The notes: a model not told the origin generated them from the sequence alone. A stretch of DNA of 64,000 nucleotides from Halegenticoccus tardaugens (GCF_004116405.1 NZ_SDIC01000003.1:1-64000); one strand, 5' to 3'. Positions 25,760-34,917 are shown, numbered from the stretch's first letter. Made by a program: numbers and translations.

Positions 25760-26248
25760 ATGGCGGACGCGGGCCGGGGGCCGATCGACAGCGCCGTCCT
25801 CGAATCGTTTCGCGATCGCGTCCGCGGTCACTCGCTCGTGGCGCGGACGGGCGGCGCCCGAACCGACGGTCGCTTGACCGCGCTCGTTCTCCACCTTGAC
25901 GCGGACCGCTATCCGGCGACCGTTCTGGAGGCGTCGGTCGAGATCCAGTGGTACGTGAACGACGAGTACAATTTTCACTACCGCGAGCGCCACGACGAGG
26001 GGACGGTCTGGCAGTGTCGGTGGGACCGACATCCGAACCCGCACGCGGCGGACGCTCACTTTCACGGACCGCCCGACGCGGACGCGACGAACGTCGTCGA
26101 CGACCCCGTCACCGTCACCCACCCGGCCGACGTGCTGACTCGAACGATGGCGAACGTCGACGATCGTATCGCGGATCTCTGGGAGCGAGTTGCGATCGGT
26201 GAGGGGACAGGGCGGCGGCGAGAGCCGCCGCCAAATAGCGAGCGGTGA
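25760..26248 (+). CDS. TumE-like (DUF6516-like) protein, candidate toxin
   Basis: A 162-residue soluble protein. The centre has a beta-rich pattern, VEIQWYVNDEYNFHYRERHD followed by WQCRWDRHPNP and HFHGPPDA, and a C-terminal helix (LTRTMANVDDRIADLWERV). This W-Y...HY..E...WRxD.HPN..HFH pattern resembles TumE-type proteins, which are partnered with HTH antitoxins. I make the family link by pattern only. The last ~14 residues (GRRREPPPNSER) are encoded by repeat B copy 2, so the original end may have been altered. Confidence 0.55.
   Translation: MADAGRGPIDSAVLESFRDRVRGHSLVARTGGARTDGRLTALVLHLDADRYPATVLEASVEIQWYVNDEYNFHYRERHDEGTVWQCRWDRHPNPHAADAHFHGPPDADATNVVDDPVTVTHPADVLTRTMANVDDRIADLWERVAIGEGTGRRREPPPNSER
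26208..26234 (+). repeat. Palindromic repeat B, copy 2
   Basis: Identical over 27 bases to 25125-25151. It lies inside the 3' end of the TumE-like gene. The B copies are in direct orientation, 1083 bp apart. Confidence 0.9.
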
Positions 26249-26265
26249 CGCGAGGAACCGCGAGT

Positions 26266-26314
26266 AGGGCGGTCGCTCGCGCGACCGCCGAGTAGTGAAC
26301 GGCGACCGAAGGAA
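26266..26314 (+). repeat. Palindromic repeat A, copy 2
   Basis: Matches 25068-25116 at 44 of 49 positions, same orientation, and keeps the inverted arms GGCGGTCGC / GCGACCGCC. The overall order is A-B-cassette-B-A, nested although each repeat keeps its orientation. Confidence 0.85.
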
Positions 26315-26426
26315 GGGACGTTCGGACGCGTCGTCGGCGATACCGAATCCGGCGACCGCCCCGTGTCTGAGTGCTACCGGCGCGATCACCGCCAAGGTTC
26401 TTGTTCTCCCCGCCCAACACGTGCGC

Positions 26427-26618
26427 ATGGGCACCGGAACCACCCTCCTGAAAGTCGGCCTCGTGCTCCTCGCGGCGCTCGTCGCCCTGAGCGTGCTCGG
26501 CTTCGCGCTCGGACTCCTCACGATGCTCGTCGAGGCGGTCGTGAGCCTGCTCGCGTTGGCCGCGCTGCTCTACGGGGCGTACTGGCTCCTGATGCGCGGT
26601 CGACGGACGGGCCCGTAG
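26427..26618 (+). CDS. Small membrane protein
   Basis: A 63-residue protein made of two hydrophobic helices (LLKVGLVLLAALVALSVLGF and AVVSLLALAALLYGAYWLLM) ending in an RGRRTGP tail that would lie in the cytoplasm. Haloarchaeal genomes encode many such proteins of unknown role. No neighbour suggests a function. The ATG at 26427 is the only start that leaves a whole first helix. Confidence 0.65.
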   Translation: MGTGTTLLKVGLVLLAALVALSVLGFALGLLTMLVEAVVSLLALAALLYGAYWLLMRGRRTGP

Positions 26619-26693
26619 ATCGCGCGGAATCGGCCGACGCGAACCGCTGCGACGCGAGTCTTTATGACCGTCCGCCGTGAGCGTAGCGCAGCC

Positions 26694-28058
26694 ATGTCGG
26701 AGACGAGCGGCGAGTACACCGGCGACGGCGGCCCGGCCGCGGACGCCGAGATCTGCGAGCGGCCGGCCGAGTTGCTGCGGGAGTTGATCCGGTTCGACAC
26801 GACGAACCCGCCGGGGGCCGAGCGCGCCTGCGTCGAGTGGATCGAAGGACTCCTCGCCGACGCCGGGGTCGAAGCGGAAGCGTACGCGACGGAGCCGGAG
26901 CGCCCGAACCTCGTCGCCCGGCTGCCGGGCGGCGACGCGCCGACGCTCATGCTGTACGGCCACGTCGACGTGGTCCCGACCGCGGATCAGGCGTGGACGC
27001 ACCCGCCCTTCGCGGGCGTCGAGGAGGGCGGCTTCGTGTGGGGTCGCGGCGCGCTCGACATGAAGGCCGGCGTGGCGATGTTCGTCGCCGCGTTCCTCCG
27101 GGCGGTCCGCGAGGGGGTCGACCCCGCCGGCGACGTGCTGCTGTGTATCCTCTCCGACGAGGAGGGCGGCGGCGACGCGGGCGCCGGCTACCTCGTCGAC
27201 GAACACCCGGACCTGTTCGAGGACGTCCGCTTCGCGCTCGGCGAGTTCGGCGGCTACCCGATGGACCTCGGGGGCGCGCGGCTCTACCCGGTGCAGGTGA
27301 ACGAAAAGCGGCTCTGCTGGCTGCGCGCGACCATCGAAGGGCCGGGGGGACACGCCTCCTATCCGAGCCGCGGGGACGCGATGGGACGCCTCGGTGGGGC
27401 GCTGACGGCGCTCGACCGCGAGCGCCTGCCGTACCACCTGACGCCGCCCGTAGAGGAGATGCTCGACCGGATGGCTGAGGCGGTCGGCGAGCCGACGAGC
27501 GAGGCGCTCGCCGACCTCAAGTCCGCCGACTCCGTCGAGGCGGCGCTCTCGGCGTTCGGCGAGGACGCCGGGACGTTCGAGGCGCTCCTGCACAACACGG
27601 CGAACGCGACGATCGTCCGCGGGGGCGGTAAGGAGAACGTCATTCCCTCGCGGGTGGAACTCACGATCGACAGTCGGCTGCTTCCGGGCCAGACCGCCGA
27701 CGACGTCCTCGCCGAACTCCGCGACCTCCTCGGCGACGGGATCGAGTTCGAGATCCTCAGGTACGAGGAGGGGCCCGCGGAGACGGACCTCGGGCTGTTC
27801 GACGTGCTCGGCGGCGTTCTCCGGGACGCCGAACCGGACGCCGTTCCCGTCCCGTTCGTGCTCCCGGCGGTCACCGACGCCCGCCACTTCGCGCGCGTCG
27901 GCGTCCAGACGTACGGATTCACACCGATGAACCTCCCCGCCGATTTCGACTTCCTCGAACTCGTCCACGCGGCCGACGAGCGGATCCCCGCGGAATCGGT
28001 CTCGTTCGGCAGCGACGCGGTCTACGAGACGATCCGGCGGTACGACGCGGACGGCTGA
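26694..28058 (+). CDS. M20-family metallo-amidohydrolase
   Basis: A 454-residue co-catalytic zinc hydrolase of the ArgE/DapE/CPG2 type. Metal and catalytic motifs: YGHVDVVP (His ligand and Asp), RGALDMKAG (bridging Asp), SDEEGGG (catalytic base Glu and Glu ligand), EGPGGHASYPSRG in the dimerisation lid region. It cleaves an N-acyl or peptide bond; whether the substrate is acetylornithine, succinyl-diaminopimelate or a dipeptide is not decided. TATA-like TCTTTATGA (26659-26667) is about 30 bases upstream, which favours ATG 26694 over 26664. Confidence 0.88.
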   Translation: MSETSGEYTGDGGPAADAEICERPAELLRELIRFDTTNPPGAERACVEWIEGLLADAGVEAEAYATEPERPNLVARLPGGDAPTLMLYGHVDVVPTADQAWTHPPFAGVEEGGFVWGRGALDMKAGVAMFVAAFLRAVREGVDPAGDVLLCILSDEEGGGDAGAGYLVDEHPDLFEDVRFALGEFGGYPMDLGGARLYPVQVNEKRLCWLRATIEGPGGHASYPSRGDAMGRLGGALTALDRERLPYHLTPPVEEMLDRMAEAVGEPTSEALADLKSADSVEAALSAFGEDAGTFEALLHNTANATIVRGGGKENVIPSRVELTIDSRLLPGQTADDVLAELRDLLGDGIEFEILRYEEGPAETDLGLFDVLGGVLRDAEPDAVPVPFVLPAVTDARHFARVGVQTYGFTPMNLPADFDFLELVHAADERIPAESVSFGSDAVYETIRRYDADG

Positions 28059-28274
28059 CGGCGGTAACGCGCCGTCGACGGCGGCGCGCGCGTCGGCCGA
28101 CCGTCGGATAACCTTCACGTTCGTTCAATATGATCCCGTGAAGTCGACAACGGTCCCGTTCTCAGCCGATCGTCGGACGTATTTTTGGAATATTTCTAAT
28201 TCACTTGCGATCTCGCGAATTCATTTGCGAATCGTTGGCAAGATTCTCAACTATAGTAAATTATTTACGAAAAC

Positions 28275-28283
28275 CCTATAACT
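28275..28283 (+). promoter_or_regulatory. Promoter of the pdh operon
   Basis: CCTATAACT lies 22-30 bases upstream of an ATG at 28305 and would start transcription at about that base. The 28170-28280 stretch is unusually AT-rich for this genome and may hold further regulatory sites, including TTATTTACG at 28261. Confidence 0.5.
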
Positions 28284-28304
28284 CGGGCGGGAGACGTTTC
28301 GTCC

Positions 28305-28328
28305 ATGCACAGGAGGGTTCGACCGTGA
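28305..28328 (+). CDS. Possible seven-codon leader ORF overlapping pdhA
   Basis: ATG at 28305 opens a frame encoding MHRRVRP whose TGA stop overlaps the pdhA GTG start (GTGA). The codons AGG AGG also form the Shine-Dalgarno sequence of pdhA. If transcription starts near 28305, this would be a leaderless mini-gene coupled to pdhA. Translation is unproven and the overlap could be chance. Confidence 0.3.
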   Translation: MHRRVRP

Positions 28329-29428
28329 GCACGCTGCAGCACGACCCCCGAGATCAGGTACGAGTTCTCGACGAGGACGGCGAGGTGGTCGGGGAGGTAC
28401 CGGACCTCTCCGACGGGGAGCTCGTGGAGATGTACCGACAGATGCGGCTGGCCCGGCACTTCGACCGGCGGGCCGTGAGCCTCCAGCGACAGGGGCGAAT
28501 GGGGACGTACCCGCCGCTGTCCGGACAGGAGGGCGCGCAGATCGGCAGCGCCCACGCGCTGGACGCGGACGACTGGATGTTTCCCAGCTACCGCGAACAC
28601 GGCGCGGGCGTCGTCCGCGGACTGCCGCTGAAGCAGACGCTCCTCTACTGGATGGGACACGAGGACGGCAACAGGATGGACGAGGGCGTGAACATCTTCC
28701 CCGTCGCCGTGCCGATTTCGACGCAGATCCTCCACGCCACGGGGGCCGCGTGGGCGTCGAAGCTCAAGGGGGAGAACAACGCCTTCATCTGCTACTTCGG
28801 CGACGGCGGCACGAGCGAGGGCGACTTCCACGAGGGGTTGAACTTCGCGGGCGTCTTCGACACGCCGAACGTCTTCTTCTGCAACAACAACCAGTGGGCG
28901 ATCTCCGTGCCCCGCGAGCGCCAGACGGCGAGCGAGACGATCGCGCAGAAGGCGATCGCCTACGGCTTCGACGGCGTGCAGGTCGACGGGATGGATCCGC
29001 TCGCCGTCTACGCGGTCACCCGCGCGGCCGTCGAGAAGGCGAAGAACCCGGAGGAGGGTCAGCGCCGACCGACGCTCGTCGAGGCGGTCCAGTACCGCTT
29101 CGGCGCGCACACGACCGCCGACGACCCGACGGTGTACCGCGACGCCGACGAGGTCGAGCGGTGGAAGGCGAAAGATCCCATTCCGCGGCTCGAAGCGTTC
29201 CTCCGAAACACCGGCCGCCTCGACGACGAGTCGATCGAGAGCGTCCGGCAGTCGGTCGAAGACGAGGTCGCGGAGGCGATCCACGCGGCGGAGGCCGTCG
29301 AACGGCCGCGACCGGAGGAGATATTCGAGTACATGTACGAATCGATCCCGGAGGACCTGCGCGAGCAGCGAGCGCTGCTCGAAGCGCTCCGAGAGCAGTA
29401 CGGCGACGAAGCGTTCCTGAGGGAGTGA
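28325..29428 (+). CDS. pdhA: 2-oxoacid dehydrogenase E1 component, alpha subunit
   Basis: Thiamine-diphosphate-dependent subunit of a pyruvate/branched-chain 2-oxoacid dehydrogenase complex, 367 residues. The TPP motif is GDGGTSEGDFHEG ... CNNNQWAIS. HTTADDPTVYRD is the phosphorylation-loop-like segment. The GTG start at 28325 is chosen because AGGAGGG (28311-28317) lies seven bases before it, a textbook Shine-Dalgarno and rare in haloarchaea. It begins the pdhA-pdhB-pdhC-lpdA operon. Haloarchaea oxidise pyruvate mainly via ferredoxin oxidoreductase, so the true substrate of these complexes is debated. Confidence 0.93.
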   Translation: MSTLQHDPRDQVRVLDEDGEVVGEVPDLSDGELVEMYRQMRLARHFDRRAVSLQRQGRMGTYPPLSGQEGAQIGSAHALDADDWMFPSYREHGAGVVRGLPLKQTLLYWMGHEDGNRMDEGVNIFPVAVPISTQILHATGAAWASKLKGENNAFICYFGDGGTSEGDFHEGLNFAGVFDTPNVFFCNNNQWAISVPRERQTASETIAQKAIAYGFDGVQVDGMDPLAVYAVTRAAVEKAKNPEEGQRRPTLVEAVQYRFGAHTTADDPTVYRDADEVERWKAKDPIPRLEAFLRNTGRLDDESIESVRQSVEDEVAEAIHAAEAVERPRPEEIFEYMYESIPEDLREQRALLEALREQYGDEAFLRE

Positions 29429-29429
29429 C

Positions 29430-30428
29430 ATGGCGACGCAACAAACCGCGACACAGAACCTGACGCTCGTACAGGCGGTCCGCGACGGCCTGTACACCGA
29501 GATGAACCGCGACGACGACGTGCTCGTCATGGGCGAGGACGTCGGCAAGAACGGCGGCGTCTTCCGCGCCACCGAGGGGCTGTACGACGAGTTCGGGCCC
29601 GACAGGGTGATCGACACGCCGCTCGCCGAGTCGGGCATCGTCGGCACCGCCATCGGCATGGCGGCGTACGGGTTGAAGCCCGTACCCGAGATCCAGTTCA
29701 TGGGCTTCATCTACCCGGCGTTCGACCAGATCGTCAGTCACGCCGCCCGCCTCCGCACCCGGAGCCGCGGGCGGTTCACCTGCCCGCTGGTCGTCCGCGC
29801 GCCCTACGGCGGCGGCATCCGCGCGCCCGAGCACCACTCCGAGTCGAAGGAGGCGTTCTTCGCGCACGAGCCGGGGCTGAAGGTCGTCATCCCGAGCACG
29901 CCGTACGACACGAAGGGGCTCCTCGCCTCGGCCATCCGCGACCCCGACCCGGTGATCTTCCTCGAACCCAAGCTGATCTACCGCGCCTTCCGCGGCGAGG
30001 TTCCGGAGGAGGAGTACACGGTTCCGATCGGCGAGGCCGCCGTTCGGCGCGAGGGAACCGACGTCTCCGTGTTCACGTGGGGCGCGATGACCCGACCGAC
30101 GCTCGACGCGGCGGAGAACCTCGCCGAGGACGGCATCGACTGCGAAGTGGTGGACCTGCGGACGATGTCGCCGCTCGACCGCGAGACGATCGTCGAGTCG
30201 TTCAAGAAGACGGGACGGGCGGCCGTGGTGCACGAAGCGCCGAAGACCGGCGGGCTCGGCGGCGAGATCGCCTCGATAATTCAGGAGGAGGCGCTCCTGT
30301 ACCAGGAAGCGCCGGTCGAGCGGATCGCGGGCTTCGACACGCCGTTCCCGCTGTACGCGCTGGAGGACTACTACCTCCCGTCGGTCGCGCGGGTCGAAGA
30401 AGGTATCCGGGGCGCCGTGGAGTTTTGA
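29430..30428 (+). CDS. pdhB: 2-oxoacid dehydrogenase E1 component, beta subunit
   Basis: A 332-residue transketolase-type subunit that completes the E1 heterotetramer with PdhA. Family segments: VMGEDVGKNGGVFRAT, FGPDRVIDTPLAESGIVG, EIQFMGFIYPAFDQI, RAPYGGGIRAPEHHSES, and VVDLRTMSPLD in the C-terminal domain. One base separates its ATG from the pdhA stop. Confidence 0.95.
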   Translation: MATQQTATQNLTLVQAVRDGLYTEMNRDDDVLVMGEDVGKNGGVFRATEGLYDEFGPDRVIDTPLAESGIVGTAIGMAAYGLKPVPEIQFMGFIYPAFDQIVSHAARLRTRSRGRFTCPLVVRAPYGGGIRAPEHHSESKEAFFAHEPGLKVVIPSTPYDTKGLLASAIRDPDPVIFLEPKLIYRAFRGEVPEEEYTVPIGEAAVRREGTDVSVFTWGAMTRPTLDAAENLAEDGIDCEVVDLRTMSPLDRETIVESFKKTGRAAVVHEAPKTGGLGGEIASIIQEEALLYQEAPVERIAGFDTPFPLYALEDYYLPSVARVEEGIRGAVEF

Positions 30429-30431
30429 ACG

Positions 30432-32066
30432 ATGGCGACGAAGGAATTCAAACTGCCGGACGTGGGCGAGGGCGTCGCGGAGGGCGAACTCGTCTCGTGG
30501 CTCGTCGAACCCGGCGACGGGGTCTCCGAGGACCAGCCGGTCGCCGAGGTCGAGACGGACAAGGCGCTCGTCGAGGTGCCGTCGCCGTACGACGGGACGG
30601 TGAAGGAGCTGCTCGCGGAGGAGGGCGAGATGGTCCCCGTCGGGGACGTCATCATCACATTCGACGTGGACGGCGAGGAGGACGAAGCGGCGAGCGCCGA
30701 GGCGCAGGAACGCGCCGACGAGCCGGCCGATCTGGCCGAGACCGACGGAGAGGAAGGCGACGAGGCGACGGCCACGGCCGAGACCGACGAGGTGGGGACG
30801 CCCGGCGGCCGCGTCTTCGCGGCTCCGAGCGCCCGACGGCTCGCCCGCGAACTCGGCGTCGACATCGGGGGCGTGGCGGGAAGCGGTCCCGGCGGACGCG
30901 TCACCGACGCCGACGTGCGCGCGGTGGCGGAGGAAGGCGACGACGCCGAGGCCGAGCCGTCCGGCCCGCGCGACGCGGACGTGGGCGGACAGGCCGCCGT
31001 CACGAAGCGTGCGGAGTCGCGGGACGGCGAAGGACCGACCGGTCCGGCACCGGACGCGGCCGGACGCGATCGGACGCTGGCCGCGCCGGCCACGCGACGG
31101 CTCGCGGAGGAGGAAGGGATCGACATAAACGACGTGCCGGCGACCGAGGAGCGCGACGGGCAGCCGTTCGTCACGCCCGCCGCCGTGACGGAGTACGCGG
31201 CGGCTCAGCGGGCGGCCCGCGAGGCGGAGGTCGAAGCCGAGGCCGAGCCGGTCGAGGCCGCCGAAGCGGCCGAAGCGGCGGCCGAGACGACGACCGCGGC
31301 CGCTGCCGAAGGCGAGGAGGAGCGCGTCCCCTACCGGGGCGTCCGACGCACCATCGGCCAGCAGATGGAGCGGTCGAAGTACACCGCGCCGCACGTCACC
31401 CACCACGACACGGTCGCCGTCGACGGGCTGGTCGAGTTGCGCGAGGAGTTCAAGGAAGTCGCGGAGGAGCGCAGCGTGAGGCTCACGTACATGCCGTTCG
31501 TGATGAAGGCGCTCGTGGCGGCGCTGAAGGAGTACCCGGTGCTCAACTCGACGCTGGACGAGGAGAACGAGGACGAATCGGCGGTCGTCCTCAAGAAGTA
31601 TTACAACATCGGCATCGCCGTCGCCACCGACGCCGGGCTGATGGTGCCCGTCGTGAAGGACGTGGACCGGAAGTCGATCCTGCAACTGGCCCGCGAGGTG
31701 AACGACCTCGCCTCCCGCGCTCGCGAGCGGAAAGTCACCCGCGAGGAGCTGCAGGGCGGCACGTTCACTATCACGAACTTCGGCGCGATCGGCGGCGAGT
31801 ACGCGACGCCGATCATCAACTACCCCGAGACGGCGATCCTGGGCCTCGGCGCGATCGAGAAGCGTCCTGTGGTGGAAGAACGCGAGATTCCGGAGGAATC
31901 TCGTGACGCGAACGGTGAAACCGTGAGCGACGTCGTCGTCGCCCGCGAGACGCTGCCGCTGTCGCTCTCGATCGACCACCGCGTCATCGACGGCGCGGAC
32001 GGGGCGGCGTTCACGAACCGCGTGATGGAGTACCTGCGGAACCCGAAGCTGCTGCTCATCGAATAA
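30432..32066 (+). CDS. pdhC: 2-oxoacid dehydrogenase E2 (dihydrolipoyl acyltransferase)
   Basis: Core acyltransferase of 544 residues. Lipoyl domain at 1-78 with lipoylated Lys44 (ETDKALVEVP); acidic linker; an E3/E1-binding domain at about 131-165 (APSARRLARELGV ... GSGPGGRVTDAD); a second, similar domain at about 218-256 (APATRRLAEEEGI) in which the GSGPGGR loop is replaced by TEERDGQPF; an Ala/Glu-rich linker; and the catalytic domain from about 298 with HRVIDG (His516, Asp520). LipA, encoded upstream, would provide lipoate. Its last base overlaps the lpdA ATG. Confidence 0.94.
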   Translation: MATKEFKLPDVGEGVAEGELVSWLVEPGDGVSEDQPVAEVETDKALVEVPSPYDGTVKELLAEEGEMVPVGDVIITFDVDGEEDEAASAEAQERADEPADLAETDGEEGDEATATAETDEVGTPGGRVFAAPSARRLARELGVDIGGVAGSGPGGRVTDADVRAVAEEGDDAEAEPSGPRDADVGGQAAVTKRAESRDGEGPTGPAPDAAGRDRTLAAPATRRLAEEEGIDINDVPATEERDGQPFVTPAAVTEYAAAQRAAREAEVEAEAEPVEAAEAAEAAAETTTAAAAEGEEERVPYRGVRRTIGQQMERSKYTAPHVTHHDTVAVDGLVELREEFKEVAEERSVRLTYMPFVMKALVAALKEYPVLNSTLDEENEDESAVVLKKYYNIGIAVATDAGLMVPVVKDVDRKSILQLAREVNDLASRARERKVTREELQGGTFTITNFGAIGGEYATPIINYPETAILGLGAIEKRPVVEEREIPEESRDANGETVSDVVVARETLPLSLSIDHRVIDGADGAAFTNRVMEYLRNPKLLLIE

Positions 32067-33493
32067 TGGTCGTCGGAGACATCTCAACCGGAACGGACGT
32101 ACTGGTCATCGGCGCCGGACCGGGCGGCTACGTCGCCGCCATCCGCGCCGCGCAGCGCGGGCTGGACACCACGCTGGTCGAAAAGGACGCCTACGGCGGC
32201 GTCTGCCTGAACCGGGGCTGCATCCCCTCGAAGGCGTACATCACCGCGGCGGACCTCGCCTACGAGGCGGGCCACGCCGAGGAGATGGGCATCCACGCCG
32301 ATCCCGTCGTGGACATGGCGGGAATGCTCGACTGGAAGAACGGCGTCGTCGACCGCCTGACCGGGGGCGTCGAGAAGCTCTGCAAGGCGAACGGCGTGAA
32401 CCTCGTCGAGGGGACCGCGACGTTCGCCGACGAAAACCGCGTCCGCGTCGCCCACGGCGGCGACGGACAGGGGTCGGAGACGATCGAGTTCGAACACTGC
32501 ATCGTCGCCACCGGGAGCAAGACGATCGAGATCCCGAACTTCAGCTACGCTGACGACCCGGTGATCGGGTCGAAAGAAGCGCTGGAACTCGACTCGATCC
32601 CGGACCGTCTCGTCGTCGTCGGCGCGGGCTACATCGGAATGGAGCTGTCGACCGTCTTCGCCAAACTCGGCACGGAGGTGACGGTCGTCGAGATGCTCGA
32701 CGACGCCCTGCCGGGCTACGAGGACGACGTCGCACGCGTCGTGAAACGGAAGGCGAAGGACCTCGGCGTCGAGTTCCACTTCGGCGAGGGGGCGAAGGAG
32801 TGGCGCGAGTCGGGCGACGGCGGCATCCAGGTCGTCACGGAGGACGAAGACGGCGAGGAGTCGGCGTACCCGGCGGACAGGGTGCTCGTCGCGGTCGGTC
32901 GACGGCCGATCACGGACACGCTCGACCTGGAGAACGCCGGGCTCTCGACGAACGACGGCGGCTTCCTCGAAACAGACGACCGCGCGCGGACGGAGAAAGA
33001 GCACATCTTCGCCGTCGGCGACGTGGCCGGCGAGCCGATGCTCGCGCACAAGGCGTCGACGGAGGGCATCGTCGCCGCCGAGGTCATCGCCGGCGAACCC
33101 GCGGCGCTCGACCACCAGGCGATCCCCGCCGCGGTGTTCACCGATCCCGAGATCGGCACCGTCGGCATGACCGAGGCGGAAGCGGAGGAGGCCGGCTTCG
33201 ATCCGGTCGTCGGGGAGATGCCGTTCAACGCCAGCGGACGCGCGCTGACGACGAACCACACGGAGGGATTCGTCCGGATCGTCGCCGACGACGACGCGGG
33301 GTTCGTCCTCGGCGCGCAGATCGTCGGCCCCGAGGCGTCGGAACTCGTCGCCGAGGTCGCGCTGGCGATCGAGATGGGCGCGACGCTTGAGGACGTCGCC
33401 TCGACGATCCACACCCACCCGACGCTCGCGGAAGCCGTGATGGAAGCGGCGGAGAACGCGCAGGGGCAGGCGATTCACACGCTGAATCGGTGA
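32066..33493 (+). CDS. lpdA: Dihydrolipoyl dehydrogenase (E3)
   Basis: FAD enzyme of 475 residues that reoxidises dihydrolipoyl groups with NAD+. FAD-binding GAGPGGYVAAIRAAQ, redox-active disulfide Cys47/Cys52 (GVCLNRGCIPSK), NAD-binding GAGYIGMELSTVF, second FAD motif FAVGDVAGEPMLAHKA, and the C-terminal HTHPTLAEAVMEAA with the catalytic His-Glu pair. The ATG overlaps the pdhC stop (TAATG). Last gene of the operon. Confidence 0.96.
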   Translation: MVVGDISTGTDVLVIGAGPGGYVAAIRAAQRGLDTTLVEKDAYGGVCLNRGCIPSKAYITAADLAYEAGHAEEMGIHADPVVDMAGMLDWKNGVVDRLTGGVEKLCKANGVNLVEGTATFADENRVRVAHGGDGQGSETIEFEHCIVATGSKTIEIPNFSYADDPVIGSKEALELDSIPDRLVVVGAGYIGMELSTVFAKLGTEVTVVEMLDDALPGYEDDVARVVKRKAKDLGVEFHFGEGAKEWRESGDGGIQVVTEDEDGEESAYPADRVLVAVGRRPITDTLDLENAGLSTNDGGFLETDDRARTEKEHIFAVGDVAGEPMLAHKASTEGIVAAEVIAGEPAALDHQAIPAAVFTDPEIGTVGMTEAEAEEAGFDPVVGEMPFNASGRALTTNHTEGFVRIVADDDAGFVLGAQIVGPEASELVAEVALAIEMGATLEDVASTIHTHPTLAEAVMEAAENAQGQAIHTLNR

Positions 33494-33500
33494 CTCGCTG

Positions 33501-33519
33501 CGCGCCCGCGGCGGGCGCG
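33501..33519 (+). terminator. GC-rich hairpin after the pdh operon
   Basis: Nine-base arms CGCGCCCGC and GCGGGCGCG around a single G, eight bases after the lpdA stop. It could mark the transcript end, although archaeal termination depends mainly on T-runs, and none follows directly. Confidence 0.35.
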
Positions 33520-33653
33520 TGGCCGCACGGCCGCACGACCGCACTTCGCTCGGGCGGATTCGTACTCGAACACGGTCGCACCCGAACGCTGCCGCGTCCG
33601 AATCTCATCGCGTCGAAATAACCCTCTTATACGAGGGCGCGAAGCATTACACA

Positions 33654-34784
33654 GTGAGCGAAATTCTCCTCGCCGTCGGATTGATCGTCGCCGTCTTCGT
33701 CGGATTCAACATCGGCGGCTCGAACACCGGCGTCGCGTTCGGCCCGGCCGTCGGCAGCGGCGCGGTGTCGAAGATCGGCGCGGGCGTCCTGATGACCGGT
33801 TTCGCCCTGCTCGGCGGCTGGACTGTCGGGCGACGCGTCGTCGACACGCTCGGCTCGGAACTCGTGAGCGGCGACCCGTTCACGCTCGCGTCGAGCATCG
33901 CGGTGCTGTTTTTCATCGGCACCGCGCTGTTCGTTTCGAACGTCTTCGGCGTCCCGGCGTCGACCTCGATGACCGCCGTCGGGGCCATCGCCGGACTCGG
34001 GCTGGCGACGGGACGGCTGAACACGGGCATCATCCTGGAGATCATCTCGTGGTGGCTCGTCTCGCCGGTCATCGGGTTCTGGATCAGCGCGGTGATCGGC
34101 AGGTACGGCTACGACTGGCTGGCCGCGCGGATCGCCATCAAACGCAGCGACGGGCCGCTCGTGGAGTTCGGTCCGTACCCGCGACTCGGACCGGAGACGA
34201 CGCCGCGGGAGTTCGGCGGGACGTTACTCGTGATCGGAATCGCCTGTTACATGGCGTTCTCGGCGGGCGCGTCGAACGTCGCCAACGCCGTCGCCCCCCT
34301 CGTGGGCAACCGGTCGCTCACGATGAACCAGGGCATCCTGCTCGCGGCGGGCGCGATGGGACTCGGCGCGCTCACCATCGCGCGGCGGACGCTGGAGACG
34401 ATGGGCAACGACCTCACCGAACTGCCGCTCGTCGCCGCGCTCGTCGTCGCCGCGGTCAGCGCATCGCTCGTGACCGTCCTCTCGGCGCTGGGCGTCCCGG
34501 CCAGTTTCGTCGTCATCGCCACGATGAGCATCGTGGGCCTCGGGTGGGGGCGGGCCACGAGGGCCGAAGGGCCGCTCGAACCACTGGAGACGCCGGACGC
34601 CGCGGACGCGGCGGTGGCCGCCGAACCGATCGAACAGGCCGGGACGAACGAGGCCGAACCCCAGACCGCGGCCGAACTCTACCGACCGGCGACGACGGCG
34701 CGAGTCATCGTGCTGCAGAACCTCGTCCCGGCGATCGCGACCGTCGTGGCGTACGTCGTATTCAGGTACGGCCCGGTGATGTGA
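33654..34784 (+). CDS. PiT-family inorganic phosphate permease
   Basis: A 376-residue membrane protein with about ten helices. The PiT signature appears twice, as expected for an internal duplication: [19 protein letters not shown] in the first helix pair and [18 protein letters not shown] in the second. It takes up phosphate with H+ or Na+. The start is a GTG at 33654, exactly 25 bases after TATA-like CTTATACG (33626-33633), implying a leaderless message. A soluble acidic loop lies near residue 315-345. Confidence 0.9.
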   Translation: MSEILLAVGLIVAVFVGFNIGGSNTGVAFGPAVGSGAVSKIGAGVLMTGFALLGGWTVGRRVVDTLGSELVSGDPFTLASSIAVLFFIGTALFVSNVFGVPASTSMTAVGAIAGLGLATGRLNTGIILEIISWWLVSPVIGFWISAVIGRYGYDWLAARIAIKRSDGPLVEFGPYPRLGPETTPREFGGTLLVIGIACYMAFSAGASNVANAVAPLVGNRSLTMNQGILLAAGAMGLGALTIARRTLETMGNDLTELPLVAALVVAAVSASLVTVLSALGVPASFVVIATMSIVGLGWGRATRAEGPLEPLETPDAADAAVAAEPIEQAGTNEAEPQTAAELYRPATTARVIVLQNLVPAIATVVAYVVFRYGPVM

Positions 34785-34917
34785 CGACGCGATCGGCCGC
34801 ACGAGGCTTCGAGGACGCCGACGAGAGCGACGCGTTTTCGATCGACGCGGCGGTCGGATCGGAAAACTGCCGCGAGAACAGCAAAGTCTAATGGGATGGC
34901 CGCCGAACCGCAGGCTG

